64,000 nucleotides of DNA from the NCBI RefSeq assembly GCF_963675165.1, contig NC_087380.1:6518071-6582070 (forward strand), in the 5' to 3' direction. A program made the position numbers and the translations under genes. Origin of the DNA: Halichondria panicea (lineage: Eukaryota > Porifera > Demospongiae > Suberitida > Halichondriidae). How positions within the stretch are numbered: the first letter of the stretch is position 1; the number at the start of each line of letters is the position of its first letter. Of this stretch, positions 30,913 through 43,610 are shown one piece after another. Below the pieces are notes generated by a model that saw nothing but the letters and a program-made list of their open reading frames with translations, ran no database searches and was not told the origin of the DNA.

Positions 30913-33900
30913 TTAAGAGTTAGAGTCAGTATTCTCTACATAGGTTGCTTGTATGGTGTTAAGCCACACCCCCTCCGAGGCCCGGTGGTTGACATACTTT
31001 GTGAATGAGAGAGTGTCTGGCTCTTTGTAGACCAGGGAGAGGGCATTGGGACGAGGGACTATTGACAGCAGCTGCAGAGAGGGGGCGAGGGGTAGGAACA
31101 CTGTAATTAAACATTACTGAGTAGCAATCGAGAGTGAGCTCTAGGACACATTTCAACAGACAGACGTGTTAACAAAACTGCGTGTATGTACTATGACAAA
31201 TGATACATTGCAATTGGAAGGCACAAAATCATTATATGAAGTATCAACCTAAAATCATTTCAGCTATAAATCATTGTCTGCAAAAAGGAGAATTATTGCA
31301 TGCTAGCCAGAGAATTAAGCTTCCGTTTTACCAAAATCTGATGCGGGGAAGCAATTTTTTTTATTCTCTTTTTGTTTTATAGGCCACTAAAAATGTCACA
31401 CTAAGTTAAAAAAATGTACGCCTAAAACCTCATTTTAGACCAGTAGTTCAGTAGTTTTGACGATCTTTATACAGCAATAAAAAGGAGCAAGCGATGGTAA
31501 ATAAAGGAAGTGGGCGGGTCTAAGAACCATGCAATCTACTTGTATGGCTTTAATGGGACAACTTTTATAATTTGACATTGTTAATTACCTCCTCGTCAGC
31601 ATCCTTAGCAATATAAGAGACCACACCTCCATAGTCAGGTGACCAATCTGTACAAGGTAAATATAGGTACACCAAATTTCAACAATAAGTACTACATAAA
31701 TACTGTATAGTGGGTAATTTTCATGGGGTAAAAATCCATTATTTTCGTGGGCAAGCTGACCTCAACAAACATTTTACCCACAAGTCTTAGAGCACCTGGC
31801 TCAGTCATTTTGTAGCCTCACCGTCTGAGCAACAATGTAGTTGTGCGTCCAGTACAAATCTCCCGGTCCCCTCATCCCCTGCCAGAGTGTAGTCACCATG
31901 ACACCAGCGGTACACATCACAATGACACAGGGCAACCGCATTTTGCACTAAGTTTTCACTTTGTACAGAGTTTGTTGTTGTGCACTTAACACTCGGTTCA
32001 CCAACGTCTTTAACCCCGCCATCTTCATCATTTTCAAAGCTTTGTTCTCCATTTATTTTATTAACCTCTAACATGGAGGGACCAACTGAGCCGTCCCGAG
32101 AGGTGGGTGAAGCTGATAATCCTTCATCTGCGGAGACAGACACACAGTGAAACAATTAATGCAGTGCTGTGTGCATCCTACTACAAATATTTTTACAATG
32201 AGTTAATGTAGGCACTATTTGGGCTTTATCGTTCGATGTGTGAGACACAAAACTCTGCTGTGTCTACGTCTACGTAGTTAGGTGTGGAAGTACTGCAGGT
32301 GGTCACAATTACTCTGAACAATGGTCTATGATATTATAATCCCTCGGAACGTAATGTACCATCAACAACAGCTGAGTCAGCAGAGTCTCTAATGACATTC
32401 TCCGCCAGATCCAGCCCGGTGAGGTGTGAGAGGAGGAGACAGAACGGCTGGGAGGTGAGCACTCGGAGCAGCTGGCCCAGTGCGTCCTCAGGGCTCAACC
32501 GATGAACACGTCTACAGGGGAACAATTGAGTACATGTATATAGACACATGCACAACATCTCGGTTGATGGCATGTACGTGTATCTAACATTAATAGCTAA
32601 TTATTGAACATATAGATATAATGGGTATAAAATTAATGCTGCACAATAGAGACTTCAATTAAAGTAGCAATAAATTCAGTCCTGTGCAACACTAGCATTC
32701 AAGCTCCACCTACATGTGGCACTCCACTTCTATATTTAAAGGCTTTTCGATGAGAGGTACCTTTTATTTGCAGGGCCAACCACAGTCACCTTACATTCTT
32801 TCATATCTTCACAGATCTGCTGATACTTGTTGTCCTGTATAATTATACGCACAGTAAACATCACATGATTGACAAACTGTGAGAGTGGCTGCAAAATATT
32901 AAGAGCACTGACAAGATCACCCTCAGTAACCATGCCAATTAACAAGCCTAAGCACTGAATGTCAAACGTATAACGAGGCTCGTGTACAACCACACACAGC
33001 GGGAGGATACAGTACTTACATGTTTTATTCTTACCAGTAAGAAGTCTGGTAGCTCTACTTGTGACTCCTCTTCGAACTGTCCCTGTATCTGCTCATACAC
33101 TCCAATGTCCAGGTACACTGGGTTGATCCAGTCACTCAGCACTTCCAGCTACACAAAACACAGTTATGGCAGCCTAATGTACGATGATACTCGCTACATG
33201 TACTCGCTATATTCTAATGTACGATGATATAAATTATACCCAGGCCACGATAGCAAATCGCCTCGCTATACTACTATCAACACATTATTCAAACATGCAG
33301 AGTTGAAATTATGTATCATAATTATGCTATTTTTCCATCCGAAATAGTTCACTCCTGACATTACACTCAAGAATTATAAGCTTGCTAGCTACCCCATAAT
33401 AATAGCCATGTAGTTACAGTACCACCAACACTCACGCCCATAGGTAGTGGAGGATGAAGGGGTCTCGCGATGTCCTTATATGGAGGTGCTCTGACAGGGG
33501 GTGGGCCGTGAAACCAACCACTGACCGAGAGTCGAGTCTTTGTGCTCAGTACCTCCGATACCTGGACACATGAAAACGTAACGACTCTCATGAATTACAA
33601 AATCAAGTGTACATAATCAAATACTTTACAGGTCTAAATATACCTGATGAAAGGAGACGGCGTTAACATCAAAGAAGATAAAGTTGTTAGAGTCTGGAAT
33701 CAGACTCTGACAAATGGAACTGGGCTGGCCCTTGCCTGGAATGGGACCAGGACGTTATCCACAACCAACACATGCAGACTGGAATGTAACCAGGACATGA
33801 TTCACTACCCAAGACTGCAGGACTCACCGTCAACAGTAAAGAGGTCTAAAGAACCTGCAGAAGGAAAATATCACCTGAAAAGGTTACTTTTAAGTTCATA

Positions 33901-35362
33901 AGCTCAGCTAAGAACACCCACCGGCCCTGTTCCTCCCTGCACTCACCACCGTCCTCCTTGCTCCACTCTGGGACCAGGTAGAGGATGAACGCAATCCTCC
34001 GTCCCTCCAACTCATCGTCATGGCAAAGCAGGACATCTGAAGTGATAGAAACAGGGTAACAATCATTCTTTACCTCTTATTAGGATCATAGATCATACTA
34101 AATTCTACAAAAGTCAACACATTATGAAAAAGCATCACATCAATTAAGGCTCTTGATTTCAATGGATTGCACAGAAAGAGAACAGTATACATGTACTATC
34201 CTAAATTTTTGTTAAAGACAGGCACGAAATTAATATTTTTGTGTATACCTGTATACTCATACTTCGAGCATGTGATGTCAATGGTGTCAGTTAGCTGCAG
34301 ACCCGTCACTTGTCTCAACCAAGGAAGACACTGCTCTCTCAGAAGACACCTAGTGAGTGGTTAGTGTCCACGCTGCATCACTTTATAGGAGGGTATAGCC
34401 GTATACAAACACTGACCTTAGGGCTGATATACATCGGTAGTCAGTGAACTTCTTCAGATCATTCGACTGTGCAGTGACAAATATAGCAAGAAGTATTGAA
34501 TGAATAAATCCCATAATTATAGTTGCAGGGAGAGTAACGTCACACATAATAAACTATATACTTCTGCTCAGCTACTACCTAAAGTCTATTTGCATTGAGT
34601 TTGACCCCGGAAGTTATGTGGTCAACTATGGCTTCATTTATGCTTTATGTGGTGGACAAGTTTGCCTGGTAGCTGGTTGGAGCTTACCAGCTCTACAGCA
34701 TATAGATAGAAGCGCTTTTTAACAAGGAATCCAATGGTATATGAAACTTTGAATTTTAGTGAAGTATGACAAAGTTATGACAACTTTATGAAGGTCAAAC
34801 TTATGCATACAAGTAAAATATCTATTTTTAAACATGGTCGCAGAATTGATCTCTTTACGATATCCAATACTCACCTGATGAAACTGATAAAGGTCGTTGT
34901 TTTTCTCGTAAAACTTTAGTCTAAGCAGTTCCCTCGTGAGTCCCTCAAGGAGCCCCTCACGACTCGTCTCCATGGCTACAGGGGTCTTAATGAACTTGGG
35001 AAGTACGCAACATTGAAACGGTCGACATAGTAACTGTGCACCAGTGGCCACTGCAGAAACGCATTTGGTGATAATTTATGCTAAAATTCAAATGCAACTT
35101 ACAATCATTGAAGTATCCATTTTCTCTGAATTAATAGAAATAATAATTGTTATTACTCTTGTAGCTATATGCAGCAAGCAAGTAGCTATAAAGCTTTAAT
35201 AGTGATTTACCTCCAAGTTGACGATAGCTTTTCCTGGAAGTTTGCACTTCTGTAATCTGAATTTATAGAGTATACTACTTTTGGGTGGGTCTGCTCTAGC
35301 AGCTGCTTCTTTGCTGGTGGTGCTGAACGGTCAGAACTTTGAAAAGTGGAAGCTCTTTTCAT
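30913..35362 (-). CDS. OGFOD1: OGFOD1, prolyl 3-hydroxylase (2-oxoglutarate/Fe oxygenase), ~15 exons
   Basis: Known OGFOD1 hydroxylates a proline of ribosomal protein uS12 (RPS23) and acts in translation fidelity and stress granules. Exons, minus strand, approximate: 35213-35362, 35104-35126, 34875-35050, 34421-34468, 34252-34350, 33955-34038, 33829-33863, 33643-33737, 33445-33563, 33034-33150, 32759-32834, 32359-32515, 31822-32130, 31590-31650, 30913-31071. The N-terminus [18 protein letters not shown] is basic, fitting nuclear location. [35 protein letters not shown] (the Fe-binding H-x-D), [18 protein letters not shown] (second His) and [12 protein letters not shown] (2-oxoglutarate Arg) form the catalytic domain. 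[25 protein letters not shown] and [18 protein letters not shown]-type pieces form the C-terminal Tpa1-like domain. All motifs are present and the frame looks intact. Confidence 0.92.
31690..31785. repeat. TACTGTATAGTGGGTAATTT MITE remnant in an OGFOD1 intron
   Basis: TATAGTGGGTAATTTTCATG ... ATTTTCGTGGG ... ACATTTTACCCACAAG resembles a widespread TATAGCGGGTA-type MITE, also present in introns of the NIDO genes (57833-58035 and 40690-40862). Confidence 0.4.
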
Positions 35363-35519
35363 CTTCTTGATCTTGCTAAGCCAGAAGGTGTGTCCACGTG
35401 GTTTGGAGGCAACAAACAACAACATAATCGACATGCGCATGAGCGCAGACTGCAGAGGTGACACACCCTTCTTTGTTTTTCGATTCTAGAGAGTCGATTT
35501 GTACGATCTCGCTGAGCAG
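35363..35519. promoter_or_regulatory. Shared (bidirectional) promoter region
   Basis: 157 bases separate the ATG of OGFOD1 (minus) from the ATG of the repeat gene (plus), so both 5' leaders and promoters must overlap here unless there is a distant 5' exon. The region contains ACATGCGCATGAGCGCAG (35431-35448), close to the NRF1-type YGCGCAYGCGCR consensus that is common in animal housekeeping promoters. No TATA box is evident. Inference from spacing and motif only. Confidence 0.5.
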
Positions 35520-37451
35520 ATGGCTTGCAATTTAAAAATCTTAGGAGCAGCCTGGGGAACCGCTGATGTCACTGCTGAAGTATGGAGCATGGTGAAAAAA
35601 GATTGTCTCGTTGTTGAAGCAGAGAACTCAACCTTTGGTTTTGACCCTATGCGTGGGCATAATAAGTTTCTTGTTGTGTGTTACCAATATGCAGATCAAA
35701 AACCTCTCATTACTGCTGTAAAAGAGCATGATTCAATCCGTCTTTCAAAGGCCAAATCTCAGGAGAATGAAACATCAATATCTTCGGAAAGTTCCACAAC
35801 ATCTTCTCACCAGCCTGCTCCTAAAGGAACCATCACCATTCTGGGAGCTGTGTGGGGAGTCAAGGATGTTACGGAGCTTGCTCAACAGTTTGTTATGGGA
35901 GGTGGAACCAAGTTCATGAAGCCTGCAACGAAAGAAGTGTGGAAAGGAATCGATGGTTGGCCGGGTGCGGTGAAGACCCTTGTTGTTATCTATCAGTACT
36001 CTGATATTTCAATGATGAGTATTGCTAGGGAGACGGAAACAATGCATTTTGAAGTATCACCTCCTCTTTCATCCTTGGTGCAGCATACGGGCTTGAACCA
36101 GTGACGCAGCAAGTGCGAGAGCTCATCAAAAATCGTCAACTTCATTTGACACCAAAGTTGATTCTCCCAGATAATACCTGGCCGGGGCACTACTACAAGA
36201 GCTTTGTGATGGTCTACCAATATGGTATTGAAAAACCTCAGTTGCTTATTTCCGACAGCTCTACGAAAGTTAGCATCTTATATGAGCGTCACGAACAAGA
36301 AGAAGTCAACAAAGAAGTCGACCTAGACCACCTTTTGATTCTTGGAGCAGCATATGGATTAATAAATGTGACAGAAAACATACAAGATATTGTCAAGGCG
36401 TTACAACACATCGAATTGTCTACTATGGTGAACAACTTGACGATGAAATGCGATGGTTTGAAATTTCATGACAAGACGTTGGTAGTAATCTATCAGTATG
36501 GACGCAGCCCGCCAGTTGTGTCCATCACCCAGGAGGGAAAATGTTGAAATCACGAAGATGCTACCACCAACTTATGTAGGGTTTCTCGACTCAACAAATT
36601 TGGTGGACGATGCAGATGTGATTTTGCTCAGTGCTGTAAACAACAATTATGTGGCATACATACCCAACGATGACAAGCTTGGAGCTACCACTAAAAACTC
36701 TGGCTGCGAATTCACAATCGAGCCAGATTCTCCTGGAATGTATTACCTCCAAGAAAAGCAGTCGAGGAAATTTTGTTCAGTGAATATAGATGGCTACCTC
36801 ACTTTGAAAAGCGAAGAGGGAAAAACGTTGTTCAAGCTAATGCTCTCAACAACTGGCAAAGTTCGGCTTGCTACAACTGACAACAAATTTGTTCGACTTA
36901 CTGATGACAATTTTTTGAAAGCTGATACTACTGAGCACCTTATTGCAAGCACATCTTTTCAGTTGGCAGTGGATTGTGCTGGCAATAGCCAACAACCTTC
37001 AAGCACCGAATGGAGAAACCTTTCCAGCCACAAAAAACTGCGGCTCTCATTTATTTGCGAAGTGACTAGGGGATTTTTTCTGGTACTAGGCTTCAAGTCA
37101 TTCTTACGCACAGCCTCACCTAGCGTTGGACTACTCCATCTAATCCAGGGCAATGAAAATTCCGTGAAAGCTCTTCATACACTCAGGAAAGAACTACGAC
37201 CCACAACAAGTGTGACGAAAGCTGTTTGCTCAGCAATTTGCTTCTTGAATATTGTCTGGAAGGAGGGACTGTTGTGGAAGGTATTCAAATTCTTACAACT
37301 TGAAGAGGGTGTGATAATCTACACTGAAATCTTTACTCAAGTTATCCAAGTGCTACTTCTTCCTGAAGCCGAAGCAGCTCTTTTACTAGGCAGTTTTACT
37401 ACCTGGGCGCTCGAGCTGATCAATACCAGCAAGAAAGTTGCTGTAGACTGA
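35520..37451 (+). pseudogene. DUF3395-like repeat + fascin-like trefoil protein (two frameshifts)
   Basis: A single-exon reading starts with ATG 35520 (MACNLKILGAAWG), chosen because the paralog at window base 130 starts identically. Four ~70-residue repeats follow (about 35530-35740, 35830-36050, 36070-36290, 36330-36535), each of the form ILGAxxGxxxVT ... GHxKxLVVxYQY. The pattern resembles the C-terminal DUF3395 domain of DNAJC11 (DP..G..K.L.V.Y.F). From about 36590 to 36970 comes a fascin-like beta-trefoil region (NNNYVAYIPNDDKLGATT, GMYYLQEKQSRKFC, GKVRLATTDNKFVRL), then an unrecognised helical tail. The frame shifts by one base near 36055 and again near 36532 (GGGAAAA run); either it is recently broken or these are sequence errors, since everything else is well conserved. 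Function unknown; no signal peptide, so probably cytosolic. Confidence 0.65.
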
Positions 37452-37695
37452 CAAACCTTCATAGTGACTAGTTTATTAGTTTATTAGTTACCTTGTATAC
37501 ATACTCGATTGATTGTTTATTTTGTGATCCACCTAGCTGTCACTGAGTTTTTACTACCTTGGGCGCTCGAGCTGATCGATACCAGCAAGAAACTTGCTGT
37601 AGACTGACGAACCTTCATAGTGACTAGTTTATTAGTTTATGTATATATACATACTCAATTGATTGTTTATTTTGTGATCCACCTGTCACCAAGTT
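37394..37695. repeat. Tandem duplication of the gene's 3' end (~155 bp x 2)
   Basis: TTTTACTACCTGGGCGCTCG through TTTGTGATCCACCT occurs twice, the first copy containing the last 17 or so codons and stop of the preceding gene and the second copy lying downstream (from ~37548). The copies differ by a few bases, including an extra T that breaks the frame in copy 2. Confidence 0.85.
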
Positions 37696-38102
37696 TTAAC
37701 AAAATGTTGCAGTAACAAGTTGTATACTGCATGCTATAATATAGCATGTTGCAAGGGTCTAATGAAAATCATTTATACTTATATAGCCACACATGCAGTC
37801 AAAAATATTCATTCCCATGCAGGTGTAACTGATCGAATCGACTCTTTTAAAACGTTGACTCCGTTTCATAACATTTGGATTTTGACACAAACGGCACCCC
37901 ATACGCTCACGCATCAAGGCATAATTATCATGTTAAATATAATATACAATGTATGTATGACAGTGTCTGTCACTATACAATAAGTTAACAATAAAATAAT
38001 ACATCATCAGCAGTCAATGCGTGTTGTCCATAGCTTGAGCCTACATATTGATAAACTAATCACCTAACACTCAAATGTTGTATGGGATGAACTATATGGT
38101 TG
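37696..38102. other. No gene seen between tail of repeat gene and NIDO copy A
   Basis: AT-rich spacer; small open frame 37720-37983 has no recognisable content. Confidence 0.4.
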
Positions 38103-41100
38103 TTAGGGGTCACTGGGATCAATGATGGCGGAAGTGTCCACTCTGTACATCCACACCCCAGGCCTCCCAACATTGTTAGTGGTCACGATGTTCATGATAG
38201 CTTCTGATAAGGAGTCAGTAACAGTCACAGAGCGGACACCATCACCACCGTTGATTCCAGCCAGTGCATAACCACTGTTTGTCCATTGTATGTCATCGTA
38301 GAGGAAGATGACAAATGAACGTTGACCATCTGTTGCCATGACGATTTGGAAAGTATTTACCTGAATCCAACACAATAATAATCCAGTATTGTATATATTC
38401 AAGTGTTATATCGACTCACCTCAGGACTAAAACTAAAGGCCTGATGGAGTTGAAGCCAAGTAGCAATGAACAGGGACGTAGGAGTGAAGGTAGGCTGGTT
38501 AGGAAAGGCAGTGCTCACTTCATTAGCAGCTCGTGTGAGGAGCATGGAGTCTTGAGTCTCTGCATAAGTACTAACCCACTAGAACGTGAATCGGTATTTG
38601 ACCAGAATGGGGCTAATACCGGGGGGTTGGACGATACAAGTGGGAAATCTTCTGTAAAAGAATTTGTAAACGAAGCACTGAGAGACACATCTCCATTTGT
38701 GTTGACCTGATAAAATTATGTGTACTGTGAATTCACAAAAACACAACAGGGCAGACTTACAAAGATGGAAGTGTGATCTTGTCCCAGAAACCTGAAAGGA
38801 CCATTCTGTAAATCAACTTTTGTGGTTCCATCAAGAGATGAGGCGCCTCGTACAAATGAAGTGCAGTAGAGCACAGGCTCACCTGTAAAGGGGCAACAAA
38901 CTAACAGCTGATACATGCACTCAACTACTCACTGTCATTAGTGAACAGGGCTACGATGGCAGAGTTTATATAGCCCACAGGTGTCACTGTTGCCAATGCA
39001 ACAAGTCTTCGGTTGTTGCCGATGAGGGTGGGCCTGAAACTCAGTTTAGTGTTGGGGACAGACCCAGAGGGAAAGGTCAGTGTGTTGAGCACATTGTCTA
39101 TTTCAATTGTGATCTCAGTAGGGAAAGCCAATGTCCCAGACACAAGTTCAATAACCACCTCATCACAAATTGTAACCAACCACGTCTTGTGTAAACCTGA
39201 ATACTGGTTCTGTATGTGTGGGGGATACCAAATTGCACACAACAATAATTCACCTACCATCAGTGTCCACTCTGTACATCCACACTCCAGGCCTCCCCAC
39301 ATTGCTAGTGGTCGTGATGTTCATGATAGCTTCTGATAAGGAGCCAGGTACAGTCACAGAGCGGACACCATCACCACCGTTGATTCCAGCCAGTGCATCA
39401 CCACCGTTTGTCCCTTGTATGTCATCGTAGAGGAAAATGACAAATGAACGTTGACCATCTGTTGCCATGACGATATGGAAAGTGGTTACATGCATGAACC
39501 AGTATTGTATATTCAAGTGTTATATCGACTCATCTCAGCACCAGCACTAAAGAGAGGGATTTGAAGCCAAGTAGCAATGAACAGGGACGTAGGAGTGAAG
39601 GTAGGCTGGTTAGGAAAGGCAGTGCTCACTTCATTGGCAGCTTGTGTGAGGAGCATGGAGCCTTGAGTCTCTGCATAAAGTACTAACCCACCAGCACGTG
39701 AATTGGTATCTGACCAGAAAGGGGCTAATAACGGGGGATCTTCAGATTCAAGTGGGAGCACTTCCGGAGAAAAATTTGTAAACGAAGCAATACATCACCA
39801 TTGGTGTTGTTGACCTAATAAAATGCATGTGTATACTGAAAACACAACAGGGAAGACTTACAAAGATAGAAGTATAATTTTGTTCCAGAAACCTGAAGGG
39901 ACCATTCTGTAAATCAACTTGTGTGGTTCCATCAATAGATGAGGCGCCTTGTACAAATGAAGTGCAGTAGAGCACTGGCTCACCTGTAAGGAGGCAACAA
40001 AGTAACAGCTGATACATACACTCAACTACTCACTGTCATTAGTGAACAGGGCTACAGTGGCGGAGTTCATATTGAATTGAAATGAGCCCAGAGGTGTCAC
40101 CGTTGCCGTGGCGAAAAGAACCCGATTAGTGCCATTGAAGGTGTTGGTTAAATTGAGTGAAGAGTTACTGTTGGGGACAGACTCAGAAGGAAAGGTCAAT
40201 GTGTTGGATACATTGTCCATTTCAATGGTGATGTCAATAGGGATAGCAAGTGTCCCAGACACAAGCTCAATGCCAAATACCATGGCAACACCCTCACTCT
40301 CACAAGCTGTCACCACGTCTTGTGTAAACCTGAATACTGGCTCTGCATGTAAATGAGGGAGGAGGGTACCAAATTGCATACAATATAATTCACTTACCAC
40401 CACTATTTACAATAATAACGGTGACATTATTGATGACGTTGACATTAGGATTGAGGGATTGTGCTGTCACCAGGAACACTTCAGCAAACTCTACCAAATC
40501 ATCAGATACAATATTAATGTCTATGCACATCTCAGATCCTGGTCCGTCACGAACGGTTCCACTAACAAACGTGACTTTGGCATTGACAGCAGTGTAGTCA
40601 CCTGGCTCTATATGAGGGAATGAGCAACATGACGTCATGCACTGACTATATACCGTATAATAATTATTATAGCGTGTATACATTTCAAGGGTATAAATGT
40701 TTGCGGCTTTCGCTGATTAAGGGTGTATCACAATTTAATATCGCGTGCATGCATGCTGCAGAAAGGCTGCTATTCAGCGAAAATTAAAGCGAAAACCTTT
40801 CTAATGGTCATTCCGCGCAAAACTTTATACCCTCAAAATATACCCGCTATACGGTAGTTACCAGTGGCACTTCCATCTTGTGTGAACACTCTTATTTCCA
40901 CATTTCTGGGCGGAAAGATGTCAGTAACTATCTCCACACAGATGCGAATTGTTCTATCCTCTTCTGCTCTAGAGATCACCTCCTGACTAAACTGAAAGTC
41001 AAGTGCTGTACGGATAGAAAACCTATAATTTATTGTGCATACAATTTGTACAACTCAAGTAGCAACAAAAAATGAATTGTTGAGATTGTGTGGCACACAG

Positions 41101-42517
41101 TGTCTAATTCATAAAAATATAGTACTGTATAGTGCTAGAAAGATATGCGAGCTAAAATATTCCGTTTATAAGGCTACGAAAACATTATTCATGCGATTTA
41201 TCTTATTTCCTCGATATTTAAAGGATATATAAGAGGCGCAATTTCAATGAGGATTGTACAAGCCTCGAATAAATGTGCAATGTGATACAAAATCAATGTA
41301 TGCGATACGATAACCAGTTAAAGGCACTAGCTCGCATAAATGCCAGTTTTTATCAAATATGTATAGCACTAGAGTAGTAGGCATCTTACGTGTGGTTGCA
41401 ACAATTTGCAATTGTTCAAATCTTTCTGGTTGTTCCCTGTACGGATCATGTGAGTGCATGGGTAATCCGTGTTATGAACAAAGAGAACATGTAGGGTAAG
41501 GCTCATAATACAAGTCTAGCATACAGGTCCATAGAAATAATGAGTGGCTCTTTAGAGCATGTAAACATGAAACTATAGTAAAGCTCTTATATATAGATGT
41601 TACATGCATGATTAGATATACCTGTTAGTACAATTGAGTACCACATCGATCACCGTTTTTCCAGCACTGGGTTGACAATATGCCGGCTAACAAGTGCAAG
41701 GAGAATCTCATTGTCAGTGTAATCTACAAATAATATTAACCACATTTTCAAACGATATAACATTTCAACATACTACACTCAATTTTTCCGTCCAATGCCT
41801 GACCCACATGACAGACCTGCCAGGAGATTAGCGGTGACCTCAGCATCCTGACCACTGGGGATAACCAGCTGTAGGGAGTGGGTACATGGTTACACTATCA
41901 GGTATGGCTATATATACCTGTGGTGAAATGTTGCCCAGATTAGGGATGGTCGTGACGCTGGTGAAGAAGACGAACACTTCAGCTCGAGTTAAAGGGCCTG
42001 TGTGTAACATGTGAACACGAGGATAACACTCAGTGTGCATGTTAGAGCAAGCTCAAACTCACCTGGGCCAGGAAAGACTGTGACAGAACCATTGGTTAGG
42101 GGGGCCTCTCGATAAAACTCTTGTTGAGAGCCACTGTTATCCAATATTGTCAGTTTGTTAATTGGAGCTGGCAGCCTATGAATTATAATAATTATGAACA
42201 CAGAATCCCACATGTGTATGCACGTAAGCATATACCTCCTAATCACATTCATTGTTGCCATGTCCACGATGCTGACGACTTTGTTCTTATACGTGATCCC
42301 AGCATCAAAGGGAATGTTGACATCATCCACACTGCATGCCAGACTCCTAGCCTGCTCTTCTGTGCTGCGTCTCACTCGATGCACATACTCCACTTGTCTC
42401 CTCACTCTGGAATTCTGTACATATAGCATGCAGAAGAATATTACGTCTATAGTTTATATAATAATGACATCGCCTTACAAATTGATCAAGTTTAGCAGGC
42501 ACCCCACTGCGCTGCAT
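38103..42517 (-). pseudogene. NIDO/Calx-beta surface protein, copy A (decayed, lacks CUB and signal peptide)
   Basis: Minus-strand copy of the gene at 55198-60577, with most exons in the same order and splice sites. The ATG (42515-42517) is followed directly by 12 codons corresponding to the end of copy B's exon 6 (MQRSGVPAKLDQF), so the signal peptide and CUB exons are deleted. Then come the RVRRQVEYVHRVRR exon (42236-42414), LPAPINKLT (42063-42175), a domain ending NISPQ (41918-41997), Calx-beta-like exons (YTAVNAKVTFVSG..DINIVSDD, 40405-40610) and two NIDO modules (FWSDTNSRAGGLVLYAE; VMATDGQRSFVIFLYDD; SNVGRPGVWMYRVDT). Relative to B it has a 4-bp insertion near 41811 giving an early stop, two extra bases near 41657, and one missing T near 38567. 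It is very likely non-functional. Confidence 0.75.
40690..40862. repeat. TATAGCGGGTATATTTTGAGGG MITE in intron of copy A
   Basis: Terminal inverted repeats TCAAGGGTATAAATGTTTGC and TTTATACCCTCAAAATATAC with an inner palindrome (CAGAAAGGCTGCTATTC). It lies in the same intron as the MITE at 57833-58035 in copy B, so the insertion predates the duplication. Confidence 0.65.
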
Positions 42518-42654
42518 GGTGTAGCAATTGTCTGCAGGTACTATATAATTATATGAGGACTGCAGGCAAAGCTGTACCGAAACTGCGAGGTCTTTTTCTT
42601 TTTTATAGTATACAATGCTGATGTTGTAACATGATGATGGTGGAATGTAACATC

Positions 42655-43085
42655 ATTTGTGTCTATATATAGAAGATGGCACAAAATTATGTTCTCAATT
42701 TTCATGATTACTTTGGAATGAGTTCTCTAATTCGTAGCCTCAATATCACATTCGTGTCTATATTGAATGGCACAAAGAATTAAAAATTATGTTCTCAATT
42801 TTCATGGTTACTTTGGAATGTAGCCTCAATATCATTCGTGTCTATATTGAATGGCACAAAAAATTAATAATTATGTTCTCAATTTTCATGGTTACTTTGG
42901 AATGAGCCTTTCATGAGTATTGAATGGCACAAAGAATTAAAAATTATGTTCTCAATTTTCATGGTTACTTTGGAATGTAGCCTCAATATCATTCGTGTCT
43001 ATATTGAATGGCACAAAAAATTAATAATTATGTTCTCAATTTTCATGGTTACTTCGGAATGAGCCTTTCATGAGTATAGCCTCAA
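42655..43085. repeat. Tandem repeat, five ~85-bp units upstream of copy A
   Basis: The unit AATTATGTTCTCAATTTTCA + TGGTTACTTTGGAATG recurs five times, with variable linkers (TAGCCTCAATATCATTCGTG, TTCATGAGTATTGAATGGCA). It sits in the 5' flank of copy A and is absent from the corresponding place in copies B and C. Confidence 0.85.
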
Positions 43086-43610
43086 CAACAACCCCATCTA
43101 TGAGCCCGTTTTGAACTGCCATCTTCAAATCATATGGTCGTTGGCACTGGCAGCTTCGGAAAACCTTTCATTTCCTCCCCTCCTCTGCCAAATGACGCCG
43201 GTCGCAGCTGTACGCGGAGATTAGTTGAGGATAAGACTTAAACTTGCTACGTCTGTCTGTAGTGTGTGTCTGTGACCTCTCATGACCCTTCAGGCTCACT
43301 CCAAATCGGCCACATTGCCGTTAGTGGGAAGGGAATTATAGTAAACTGCATGTACACCTCATCACAAATCTTGCATAAATATAAATCTGGTAGTGGATAT
43401 ATAAGTTTCCTATGAAGAGGAGAGGGTGGTGGGTAATACAAGAATGCTGTGTTGCATGTCCCGGGTATTAGATAATCCACCCTCATGTAAGCAAGCCTGT
43501 TGATGTGTTGTGTGGGTGGCTAAACAAGTTAGCTTAAATTAGGAACACATTCTCTACGGATTCCATGTTGCCACGCTATATATGCAATTGTATTATCACC
43601 GTGACTGCTA
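43086..43610. repeat. Duplicated upstream flank (copy A)
   Basis: CCTCTCATGACCCTTCAGGC, ATAATCCACCCTCATGTAAG and CCTGTTGATGTGTTGTG recur as reverse complement at 54345-54800 and in the same orientation at 63600-63950. It is the distal upstream part of the duplicated NIDO unit. Confidence 0.75.
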
